The notes under the pieces were generated by a model, which ran no database searches, was not told the DNA's origin, and saw only the letters and a list, made by a program, of their open reading frames with translations. From contig DATGLL010000291.1 of the NCBI GenBank assembly GCA_035294145.1, positions 1 to 9,734 of the forward strand: a DNA stretch of 9,734 nucleotides. Direction: 5' to 3'. The stretch is from CADDZO01 sp035294145 (GTDB taxonomy: Bacteria > Chloroflexota > Dormibacteria > Dormibacterales > Dormibacteraceae). The translations under genes and the position numbers were made by a program. How positions within the stretch are numbered: the first letter of the stretch is position 1; each line of letters begins with the position of its first letter. Shown here piece after piece: positions 1 through 8,400 of the stretch.

Positions 1-844
1 TCCGTGGCCAGGGTGTAGGGCTTGTCCAGGCGGGAGGAGAGCTTGCGCAGCCGGTTGAAGTCCGCCTCGTCCTCGGGCGACATCTCCAGCTCCGACTTGG
101 GCAGGGCCATCACCAGGACGGCACCGGTGCGGCCGCTCACCTCTTCGCTCAGTGACTGGACGAAGGCCATGAACTGGGAGGCCAGGCTGCTGGAGCCGCC
201 TTCCACGTCGCCTGCCTTGAGAGATCGGGCGGTGTTGAGGAAGTTCAGCACCTCGTCCATCAGGATCAGGGTCGGGCCGCCCTCCAGCAGCCGGCGCAGC
301 ACCTCGCCCCCCGGCCGGACCCGGAGCCGGTCCTGCTCGGCCATCAGCCGGTAACCGGCCTCACCGCCCAGCTGCCAGGCGATGTCCCCCAGGGGGTGCG
401 CCGGGCTGGCTCCCCGGGCGCGGAGCGGCCCTCGACCGCGTCGAACTCGGTCCCGACGAAGATGGCCACCCGCGCCCGCACCGGGGTGGTGCCTTCCAGC
501 AGGTCGGCGACCCCGGGCCAGGCCGTGGCCGCCGGCCCGTTGCCGAAGAGATGGTAGAGCAGGGTCAGGGCGTGGGTCTTGCCGCCTCCGAACTGGGTGG
601 TCAGGTTGATCACCGGTGAGGCGTTCACGGTCTCCCCGGCCAGGCGCCGCCCCACCTCGGTGGCGACCTCCCGCAGCCCCCGGGTCGGGTAGGTGCGCTG
701 GAAGAAGCGCTCGGGACGGACGTAGTCCCGGGGCGCGGTCCCGGCCACCACCTGGTTCAGGTGGACGGCGAACTCGCTGGCGTCCAGCGGCCGGCCCTCG
801 CGGAGGTCGCTGCGCGGCACCGCTACCTGATGCCAGGGCTTCAT
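1..844 (-). pseudogene. DUF499 family P-loop ATPase, 5' part, frameshifted, runs off the left edge
   Basis: Predicted ATPase of the DUF499 family, found in defence islands beside DUF1156 methyltransferases; its exact reaction is not established. The start at 844 follows a strong AGGAGG site, 16 nt after the methyltransferase stop. Residues 1-153 read as DUF499: an N-terminal KPW segment, then Walker A FGGGKTH at about 85-91, then FVGTEFD. After TPWG the frame is lost and meets a stop at 344-346. One frame over, starting at base 386, the family sequence continues as DIAWQLGGE, a Walker B-like LILMDEVLNF (about residues 194-203), then ALPKSELEMS and on to the window edge with no further stop. 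One missing G in the run at 386-390 explains this. About 281 residues are visible; the family is usually near 1000. Family assignment is secure. Whether the break is real or a sequence error cannot be decided here. Confidence 0.85.
386..390 (-). other. Probable 1-nt deletion (frameshift) in a G5 run of the DUF499 gene
   Basis: On the minus strand the bases read ACC CCC TGG GGG ACA TC, giving TPWG then a dead frame. Adding one G gives TPWG-D-I-A-W-Q-L-G-G-E, the expected continuation. The G5 run is one half of an 11-base self-complementary element, CCCCCTGGGGG. Such a sequence is prone to compression errors in sequencing and to slippage in replication. Confidence 0.75.
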
Positions 845-860
845 CTCGTCCCTCCTCCCC
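845..860 (-). promoter_or_regulatory. Shine-Dalgarno site of the DUF499 gene
   Basis: The minus-strand spacer between the methyltransferase TAG (863-861) and the DUF499 ATG (844) reads GGGGAGGAGGGACGAG. AGGAGG lies about 7 nt before the ATG, which is optimal spacing. It fixes the start at 844 and supports translation from one shared transcript. Confidence 0.75.
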
Positions 861-1170
861 CTACAGGCTCAGCATCCGTCTCCGGGCCAGGAGCCCGTCC
901 ACCCAGCGCTTCTCGGGACTCGTCCCGGGGTAGAGCGCCGAGAGGGCGTTGGCCAGGGTCCAGAAGCGCCGGTCGCCCCCCACCCCGTCGTCGACCAACA
1001 ACCGGCGCAGGGCCTCGCCGCGCTCCTCGGCGAAGAGCAGCATGGCCTGGTGCACGCGGTCCAGGGTGGTGGCGGCGGGCTGCACCGAGCCGAGGCCGTC
1101 GGGCTCCTCCTCGCCCCCGAACAGCGACTGCTGGACGGCCCGCCTCCGCGGCGCCGTCCGGGGCATGCCA

Positions 1171-1218
1171 TCCCCCAGGGGGACCCCACGAGGCTGGCCT
1201 CGTGGGGAGCCCCCCAGG
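1171..1218. repeat. Palindromic element inserted in frame in the methyltransferase gene
   Basis: Perfect 10-bp arms CCCCACGAGG (1184-1193) and CCTCGTGGGG (1198-1207) enclose a CTGG loop. An outer GGGGG (1178-1182) and CCCCC (1211-1215) extend the stem past a small internal loop. Both ends carry CCCCCAGG as an 8-bp direct repeat (1172-1179 and 1211-1218). It encodes a low-complexity Gly/Pro/Arg stretch in a variable C-terminal linker. It resembles the small palindromic elements dispersed in high-G+C genomes. Only one copy lies in the window, so repetition elsewhere is inferred. Confidence 0.55.
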
Positions 1219-1679
1219 AGGAAGCGCCGGCGCTCCAGCACTGGGAGCATCCGGGCCGTCTCCCCCTTGACCTGGAAGGCCGCGCCGGGGCGGCGGCCGA
1301 TGACGGCGAGGTCGGCCCCCAGCGGCTGGGCCAGCTTGCGGGCGGTGTCGTAGGGGAGGACGAGGCCGGCGGGCCTGGGTCGGGCGGAGGGCTCCTCGTC
1401 GTCCAGAGCCTCGTCCTCGTCGTCCTCCTCTTCGCCGCCCCCGTTCGGGGCCAGGACCCGGGCGCCGAGGGTCCACAGCCACACCGCCGCCAGGCGGCCG
1501 TCGGGCTCGAAGCCGGCCACCTCCGCCTCCTCGAAGATCATGCGCAGCGCCGAGCGCGAGACCGCGGCCCAGACGTGGCTCAGGAAGTCGTCGCCCGTCT
1601 CGGCCCGCCCCCCCAGCGGCACCACCTCGCCGGCGGCGGTCTCCACCCGCTCGTAGCAGCTGTACAGCTCCAGGGCAGG

Positions 1680-1682
1680 TCA
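1680..1682 (-). other. In-frame TGA interrupting the methyltransferase gene
   Basis: The frame reads FACL-TGA-PALELYSCYERVE. The codons on both sides are in the same frame and fit the family, so a single base change (probably GGA to TGA, Gly to stop) explains it. TGA ends other genes here, for example the HicB-like gene at 9335-9337, so general recoding of TGA is unlikely. Confidence 0.75.
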
Positions 1683-2174
1683 GAGGCAGGCGAAGATGGC
1701 GTCGGCGCCCACCACGCCCTCCTCCACCAGGCGGCGCATCCACTGGTCGGTCCGGGGCTGGAGCCGCCGGAGGATGGAGCCCCAGTCGCCGACGCCGGCG
1801 TCGGCTGGCCGGGGGCGGCAGACCAGGTGGACCGAGGAGCCGAGGGCGGCGGAGTTCATGGCCCGCAGACGTGAGCCCATCTCGGTGTCGATGGGCCAGG
1901 AGCCGGTGATCGTCCAGCCGCCGGAGACGAGGGCCTGCACCATCGCCTCCCAGCCGGCGGTGGTCTTGTGGGCGAAGACGACGATGCCGAGGCCGCAGTC
2001 GTCGAGGACCTGCCTCGCCTCCTTGAAGGCCATGGCCATGTGTGATTCGAAGAAGGCGCCGTCCTTGCACGTACCCTCGGCCGTGCGAACGGGGTTGACG
2101 ACGATCTCCTTCTCCTTGGGCGTCAGCGGGGACGCCAGCAGATCGGGGTGAAGGTGGCCGATCGACCGCCGCAG

Positions 2175-2175
2175 T
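2175..2175 (-). other. Probable 1-nt insertion (frameshift) in the methyltransferase gene
   Basis: The minus strand reads TTC TAC GTC TGG A CTG CGG CGG. Dropping the A (plus-strand T at 2175) joins DFFYVW to LRRSIGHLHP with no gap. Keeping it gives an Arg/Pro/Gly-rich nonsense frame from here to the left end of the gene. Confidence 0.75.
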
Positions 2176-3778
2176 CCAGACGTAGAAGAAGTCGGAGAGG
2201 TCGGCGTAGGGGACCGCATCATAGTACGGGGGATCGGTGACGATCGTGGTCACAGAGTGGTCCGCAGCCGCGAGACTGGTGGCTGATCCGGCCATTGCAA
2301 TCCCTACGTTGTCGATAGGGATCAACGGGATAAGCGAATCAACAGTCCGGTGGTACTGACTTTCAAACGAGCCGCTTGCAGAGGATATTGGTACCGCCTC
2401 AGCAAAGTCCCAGACCATGGGGATTGCTTGGCGACCATACATGTTGACTGGGCAGTCAGCATCAGGTTTCCAGCGGGTTAATGAGTTCCCCAAATCGGCG
2501 GTCTTGTCCAGTGACAGCCCGAGACAGGTGCCGATCGCCCTCGCCAACCCCTCGTCGCCGGTCTCCTCGACGATCTCGGGGTAGGTGTCGCGCACCAACC
2601 CGGCCAGCGTGCTCAGGGCCAGCTTCTGCCGGGGTGTGAAGAGATCACCCCAGGTCTCCAACCCATAGCCTTGGATACGGAAACCCAGCGTTCCCTTGGG
2701 GGGGAGTGGCTCGTCCGGCACCAGCGACAGCGGCCCTCGGTGCGCGGCGGCCCGTCGTTCCAGCTCGGCCTCTGCCTCCTCCGCCGCGCGCAGGTCGTGC
2801 TCCAGGGGCAGCCGATAGCGCCGACCCTGCATCCCCGGCCGCGTGGTCACCACCGCCACCAGACGTTCCGGCAGCCCCTGCCGCTGTGCCTGCCGCCGGA
2901 TCGCCGCCACCGGCGTGGTGTGCCCGCAGATGGGGCAGGTGAGCGAGCCGCGCCTGACCGTGCCCGGCCCCACCTCCAGAGCGCGCACGCCCTCGCGGAT
3001 GGCGAACTCGACCTCGCCGTCGTGGACCAGCAGCTCCAGGGCCACCTGGTGGTCGGGCCGCCTGGAGAGCCACCTCCCGCGCAGCAGGGGCACGCGAGCG
3101 CCGCAGGCCAGCCCCTCGCAGCGGGCGGTCCGGGCCCAGAGGTAGGCGATGGGCACGCTCCCATCCGGGTCCTCAGGGTAGAAGCGGCCCAGCTCGCTCC
3201 GGGCTCGCTCCCGGATCACCTCGCCCCATCGCCGTACCCCCTCGGCCAGCCGTTGACCGTAGCGAGGCACGTACTCCAGCACCACCTTCTCCAGCAGCAC
3301 CGCCACCGGGTTGAGGTCCGAGGCCCAGGCCTCGGCTCCGACCCGCAGCGCCTCCAGCGGGATGGCGCCACCGCCGGCGAAGGGGTCCAGCACGGTCGGC
3401 GGTCCCTCCGGGTAAGCGGCCGTCACCAGCGCCCGGGCCGTGCGCAGGTAGTCGGGGTGGGCGGCGAGGTCCCAGTTGGAGAACTCGGCGATGAAGTCCA
3501 GCAGCGCCTGGCGCAGTCCTTCCCGGTCGTCGGCCGGAGTCCGCCGCCAGGCCAGCGCCCCGACGGCCGCGTTCCGGAAGCTCTGCGGGCACGCCTCGTC
3601 AGCGGGATCGGGCAGCAGCCCGGCCAGGATCACCGCCCGGCAGGCGGCCAGCGGCCGCCGGGCCCACCAGATGTGCAGGGTGGAGATGTGGCCGTGGCGG
3701 ATCGACTTCTCCCGCCGCGCCTGCTCGGAGATGCGCTTGATGGGCAGGTCGACCTCGATCAGCCGTCGGGGCAGGCGC

Positions 3779-3786
3779 TCAGGCAT
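3779..3786 (-). promoter_or_regulatory. 8-nt stop/start overlap coupling DUF262 and methyltransferase genes
   Basis: The minus strand reads ATGCCTGA: the methyltransferase ATG (3786-3784) precedes the DUF262 TGA (3781-3779) in the other frame. Such overlaps allow a terminating ribosome to restart, which suggests the two proteins are made in linked amounts. Confidence 0.65.
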
Positions 3787-5389
3787 CGACCTCGCCCCCC
3801 AGGGCGGCCATGTAGGCGTTGGCGGCCTCGGCCAGGCGCGACGCCCGCTCCCGCAGGAACTCCTGGTAGCGCTCCACGACCAGCGTGGACGCCGGCGGCA
3901 CCAGCTGCTCCGCCAGCATCGCGTCGTCGACCCCGTTGGTCTCCAGGTAGATGGTGGGCGCCTTCGAGGAGAACCTGAGATTCGTGTCCGGAGCCAGCAC
4001 GGCGATGTTGGCGAACAGGTCCCAGGTGTCCGGGGGGACACCCCGGTCGCGCAGGAAGGCACGCGGGTAGATGTGGTGCCACTGCGGCTTGAAGTCGCGG
4101 AACAGCTCCTCGCCCCGGAAGCCCAGGCGCTGTCTCGACTCACCCCAGTCTCTGGCTCCGCGGGAGTACAGGACCAGATACAGGAGCAGTCGCAGGAACC
4201 GGTCCCGAAAGTCGACCAGGAAATCGCTCGGCGTGAACGGCTCCCACGGGCCCAGGCGGGAGCGCAGCGTGGGGAGCGCCTCCTCCACGCTGGTCGCCTC
4301 CCGGATGGTGCGCACGTCGGCGTCCAGGGCGGTCACAGCCGCGCCGCTGTAGCGCGCCGCGCGGGTGGCGTGGAGCAGCCAGGCGAAGCAGGCGCCGGAG
4401 GCGAAGGCGTCGCTGAAGCGGTCGGCCATGGTCGCGAGCGGGATCAGGGCGTTCTTGGTCGGGAGGAGATCGGCGCTGAGGACGCCGTGCTGCTCGAGGA
4501 AGGCGATCGTCCGCTGCCAGGCGGCGGTGACGCGAGGCCAGGTCGTGACGACGCCCGTCTTCCAGTAGTGCTCGGGCCAGTCACGGAATCGCGCCCGGCC
4601 CAGCCCGATGGCCAGCGCCGACCGAAAGACCATGTTGGGGTCCAGCTCGAAGCCGGCCTCACGCAGCCTCTCGACGAAGGGCAGGAACTCTCGCCGGACC
4701 CACCCCGGGTTCTGGGAGGCGGCGAGCGCGAGGGCGATGTCGGCCTCGGTGACCTTGGTGCCGGCGCCGTTGAGACGCGAGAAGATCTCGGTCACGTCCT
4801 CCAGGTCCAGCGACACGCTGACCACCGGCACCATCTCCTCCCGGATCTGCCGGACCTTGCTCAGGCGCTGCCAGAGCAGGCCGAACTTCGCCGGGGGCAT
4901 GCCGTAGGCGTCGATGATGTCGTTGATGAGGGTGGTCAGCCTCTCGTCGTCGGCGGTCAGGATCTCGCGCACCGACACCCACCGCCGGCCCGAGACGCCC
5001 TTCATCGCCGCCGAGCGAAGGCTGAAGTAGGGGTCCTCCTCGGCGAGCACGTCGAAGCGGACGTCGTGCCGCTCCAGCATGCCGTTCCAGTCATCTCCGA
5101 AGAAGTAGGGCTTGCGTCCCATCAGGAGGCAGAGAGCGGTGGTCCGCTGCTGCCCGTCCACCACCCAGGCCGCGGGCTCGCTGGCGTCCTGGGCCGTCTG
5201 CGGCTCGACCGGCTTCGGCGAGTACCAGATCAGGAAGCTGCCGATCGGATAGCCCCGCCACATCGAGTCGGCCAGGTCCCGCACCTTCTGCGGCGTCCAG
5301 ACGAAGCCGCGCTGGAACTCAGGGATGCTCCAGCGGTGCGTGACGGCGCGATCGACGATCTCCGAGACCCTGGCCTGCTCCAGGCCCAT
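3779..5389 (-). CDS. DUF262 protein with C-terminal HNH/DUF1524-like motif (GmrSD-like)
   Basis: A 536-aa protein, intact. DUF262 is a ParB/sulfiredoxin-fold domain with a DGQQR motif, proposed to bind and hydrolyse nucleotide. It is best known from the GmrSD type IV restriction enzymes, where it is joined to an HNH-type nuclease. Seen here: IPEFQRGFVW at 22-31; the hallmark VDGQQRTTAL at 77-86; a helical middle region; and near the C terminus WHHIYPRAFL (437-446) followed by N461 and N470. This H-H-x-x-P...N...N pattern matches HNH nucleases of the DUF1524 type. Its start at 5389 follows a GGAGGAG site with good spacing, 32 nt after the helicase stop, and its TGA overlaps the methyltransferase start by 8 nt. 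It is probably the DNA-cleaving or phage-sensing component of the cluster. The domain call is strong; the role in this system is inferred. Confidence 0.88.
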   Translation of the reverse strand: MGLEQARVSEIVDRAVTHRWSIPEFQRGFVWTPQKVRDLADSMWRGYPIGSFLIWYSPKPVEPQTAQDASEPAAWVVDGQQRTTALCLLMGRKPYFFGDDWNGMLERHDVRFDVLAEEDPYFSLRSAAMKGVSGRRWVSVREILTADDERLTTLINDIIDAYGMPPAKFGLLWQRLSKVRQIREEMVPVVSVSLDLEDVTEIFSRLNGAGTKVTEADIALALAASQNPGWVRREFLPFVERLREAGFELDPNMVFRSALAIGLGRARFRDWPEHYWKTGVVTTWPRVTAAWQRTIAFLEQHGVLSADLLPTKNALIPLATMADRFSDAFASGACFAWLLHATRAARYSGAAVTALDADVRTIREATSVEEALPTLRSRLGPWEPFTPSDFLVDFRDRFLRLLLYLVLYSRGARDWGESRQRLGFRGEELFRDFKPQWHHIYPRAFLRDRGVPPDTWDLFANIAVLAPDTNLRFSSKAPTIYLETNGVDDAMLAEQLVPPASTLVVERYQEFLRERASRLAEAANAYMAALGGEVDA

Positions 5390-5421
5390 GTGTCACTCTC
5401 CTCCTCACCGTGAACGTGCCG
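5390..5421 (-). promoter_or_regulatory. Shine-Dalgarno site of the DUF262 gene
   Basis: The 32-nt spacer after the helicase TAA contains GGTGAGGAGGAGAGTGACAC directly before the ATG at 5389. GGAGGAG lies about 8 nt from the start. No promoter or terminator is evident in the spacer, which supports co-transcription with the helicase gene. Confidence 0.7.
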
Positions 5422-8400
5422 TTACTTCGAGGCCTCGACCTTCTCCCTGGAGACCCGGTAGTGGTCGATGAGCGCGATCGGCTCCGGGTCGAGCCGGATC
5501 GGGTCCTGGATGGTGATCAGGCTCGGCGTGGCGGCGCAGTCGTAGACCACGTACAGCCAGAAGTCCTCGCGCAGGCGGAGAGCGGTCCGGAACTCGTTCG
5601 GGGTCAGCGCCACCGCGTCGCGCGCCGCCCGCCCCTTGACCTCGATGAACCGCGCCCCCTCGGTCGGGTGCTCGGAGCGGATGTCGTAGCCGCGGTTCTC
5701 CTTGCTCACATCTCTCGGCGTCCAGCCCCGCTCCCGCTCGTGCCGCATCGCCATCCCCATCGCGATCCGCTCTACCTCGGGGTCCGAGGCCACCCCAGGG
5801 GCGGCGGGATGGGGGAGCACCACCGCGCTGGCCAGGTGCCGCACGTCGGCGATCGCGATCTGGGCCTCCGAGTCCAGCTCCCGCAGCCGCCGTTCCTTGC
5901 GCTGGTTCAGCTCCTCCAGCCGCTGCTCGGCCTGCTGGGCCGCCAGCGCCACGTCCTCGCCCTCGCCCATCCGGGACGTGTACTCGAACAGGCGCCGCTG
6001 CTCCACGTCGATCAGCGCGTCGAGGCTGATGCGCACGTGGCGCCGCACCTGCTCCAGCTGCCGCCGCCGCTCGGAGGCCACCTCCTCCAGCAAGGGCCGG
6101 CCGGCGGCGTCGACGACGAAGCTCTCCAGGCGAGCGCGGTCGATCCGCGGCAGCTCGGGCGGTTTCGCATCGGGAGCGGGCAGGAGGTCCAGGAAGAGCG
6201 TCGGCTGGCGCAATTCGAGCCCGCCTTCGGGTCCGATCTCCACCACGCAGAGCCGCTCGTGGAGGTCGTGGCCGAGGCCGTCGCGGAGGCGCAGCGAGAG
6301 CACCTCCAGCCGCGCTGGCCGCTCCCGCCCCACCTCGTGGAAGACCGCCCCCCGGAGCAGGTGATCGGCCGCCGTCCGCTCGGTCAGCGCCCGGACCGCC
6401 TCGAACAGTGGGTGACCGGGCGTGACCCACTCGGCCGTGGGCGCTCGCTCCAGGTCCTTCTTCTCGAAGACGATGGTGCCGTACTGCCGGCCCAGGCGGC
6501 CGAAACGATCCTCCTGCCGGATCCCCTGCTCCAGCACGGCCCGGGGCACCCGTCCCAGCCGATAGCCGACCGCGGCCTTGCGCGGGTGCAGCTCGTGCAG
6601 AGAAGCCGCCTTCTCGAAGAAGTCCTGCACCACCTCCGGCACCAGCCGTCGCTCCTTCGCCTCGGCCAGCCGGTCGACCAGGGCGGAGAGGTTCATGTCC
6701 TTGCGGGCCAGGCTCTCCAGCGCCGACCGGGTGATGCGCCGGAAGCGCTCCGGATCGACCTCGGCCGCCACCTCGTCGATCACCGCCTGCTCGCTGGTGC
6801 GCCCGGCGTAGCGGTCGCGGATCAGCTGCTCGATCCGGTTGCCGCGCAGCACCTCCCCCACCACGTCGAAGACCTGGTCGCTGCCCAACTCCCGCCGGAT
6901 CTCCCTGAGCCGGTCCAGCAGCTTGGCCAGCACCCGGCCCTCGAAGGTGTTGACGGCCACGAAGTTGAAGATCAGGCAGTCGTGGGTCTGGCCGTAGCGG
7001 TGGATGCGGCCCATGCGCTGCTCCAACCGGACCGGGTTCCAGGGGATGTCGTAGTTGACCATCAGCCAGCAGAACTGGAGGTTGATGCCCTCGCCGGCCG
7101 CCTCGGTGGCCACCATCACCTGGGCCTCCTCGCGGAAGACCCGCTCGGCGTGGAGACGGGTGTCCGGGGTGTCCCGGTCGCCCACCTTCATGCCGCCGTG
7201 GATCTGGGTCACCGAGAGGCCCCAGCCCCGGATGCGCTCCACCAGCCAGTCGAGCGTGTCCTTGTGCTCGGTGAAGATGAGCAGCTTCATGCCGCGGTCT
7301 CGGAAGATGCCCTGGTCCTGGAGCAGCCCGCGCAGCCGCTGCAGCTTGGAGGAGACCTCGCCCTCCAGAAGCGCGCGGCCGCGGACGAGGAGGGCGTCGA
7401 TGGCCTGGATCTCGGCCGTCACCGCGGCCCGGTCGAGGGGCAGCGACGCCTCCTCGATCGCCTCCAGGACCTCCTCCTGGCGGGCCTCGTCCAGCTCCTC
7501 CAGGTCCTCCCAGTCCACGCTGGGGGCGACCGAGGGGGCGGCAGGCCGCTTCAACTGCCGGTGCAGCCGCTCCCGCCGACGCTCCAGGCTCCGGATGGCG
7601 GCGGCCAGGCTGGAGGCGAAGCGCCGCTGGTACATGGCCATGGTGAAGCCGATGGCGCGCCCCCGGGCGCTCGGGTCGCGAGCCGCCCGCATCGACTGCT
7701 CCTGCACGTAGTGGGTCAGCTGCTGGTAGAAGGCGTACTCGTCGTCCAGCAGCTGGAAGGGCACCGTCTCCACCTCCCAGGGCTTGAACAGGCGCTGGAC
7801 CTGTCCCGTCCGGGGGTCGGGGAAGGTGACCATCACCTCCTTGGTCCGGCGCAGGTAGAAGGGCGCCTCCTGGCGCCGCATCGCCTCCTCCAGGCTGCGC
7901 ACGTCCCCGTACACGTCGCGGTCCAGCAGGCGCAGGAAGAGGCAGAAGTTCTCCGGGTCGCCCTTGTGCGGGGTGGCGGTGAGCAGGCCCAGGTGGTCGG
8001 TGCGCTCGGAGAGCAACTCCCCCAGCTTGTAGCGCTCGGTCTTGTGGTCGGGGTCGCTGGCGCTCATCCGGTGCGCCTCGTCCACGAAGACCAAATCCCA
8101 GCGCACCCGGCTCAGGCTCTCGCGCACGTCCTCGCGCTTCGCCCAGTCGACGGAGGCGATGACCTGGCGGCGGTCCTGCCAGGGGTTGGTCCCGTACGCG
8201 CTCTGGAGGTCGATCCCGCGCAGGATCTCGAACGTCTCCCGGAACCGGTCCCGCATCTCCCGCTGCCACTGGAAGGCGAGGTTGGCGGGCGCCACCACCA
8301 GCACCCGCTGCACCAGCCCCCGCATCTTCAGCTCCTTCAAGAGCAGGCCGGCCATGATCGTCTTGCCCGCCCCGGCGTCGTCGGCGAGCAGGAAGCGGAT

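Larger units (their letters stand above)
861..3786 (-). pseudogene. DUF1156 DNA methyltransferase (adenine-type motifs), with one frameshift and one in-frame stop
   Basis: Probable site-specific N6-adenine or N4-cytosine DNA methyltransferase, the modification arm of the cluster. The start ATG at 3786 overlaps the DUF262 stop by 8 nt; the open frame further upstream only shadows the DUF262 gene. Seen in order: N-terminal DUF1156 signature with HIWWARRPLAACR (about 38-50); SAM-binding motif LDPFAGGGAIPLEALRVG (133-150) followed by SDLNP; a probable split zinc site, C223/C228 and C284/C287; catalytic DPPY at 518-521, followed by a YADLSDFFYVW segment. An extra base at 2175 then breaks the frame. 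Family sequence resumes at LRRSIGHLHP and reaches a TGA at 1680-1682, after which the same frame continues as PALELYSCYERVE to a TAG at 861. Repaired, the protein would be about 974 residues, the expected family size. The C-terminal part carries an acidic run (near 1393-1440) and a palindromic insertion. As written it would yield only a truncated protein that retains the SAM and DPPY motifs. Confidence 0.87.

Noticed and set aside
384..396. Programmed -1 frameshift in the DUF499 gene
   Set aside because: Only one tRNA could re-pair after slipping on TGG GGG ACA; no proper slippery heptamer is present. A deletion or sequence error is simpler.
385..396. TCCCCCAGGGGG shared between the DUF499 break and the palindromic element at 1171-1182
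   Set aside because: At 385-396 these bases encode the expected TPWG residues, so the match is best explained by codon choice and high G+C, not by a second element copy.
1658..1669. 12-bp perfect palindrome AGCTGTACAGCT
   Set aside because: It lies inside codons for the ELYSCY segment of the methyltransferase and has no partner site, so probably chance.
1680..1682. Selenocysteine or general TGA recoding at the methyltransferase stop
   Set aside because: The site fits glycine, not a redox cysteine, and TGA serves as a normal stop in neighbouring genes (9335-9337, 3781-3779).
3787..4143. Upstream extension of the methyltransferase frame to an ATG at 4143
   Set aside because: It lies wholly inside the DUF262 gene, reads as Ser/Arg/Thr/Trp-rich nonsense, and the family N terminus begins at the ATG at 3786.
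3476..5413. A 645-codon plus-strand open frame opposite DUF262 and the methyltransferase start
   Set aside because: Same antisense effect of high third-position G+C; no family pattern, while the minus strand has clear DUF262 and methyltransferase motifs.
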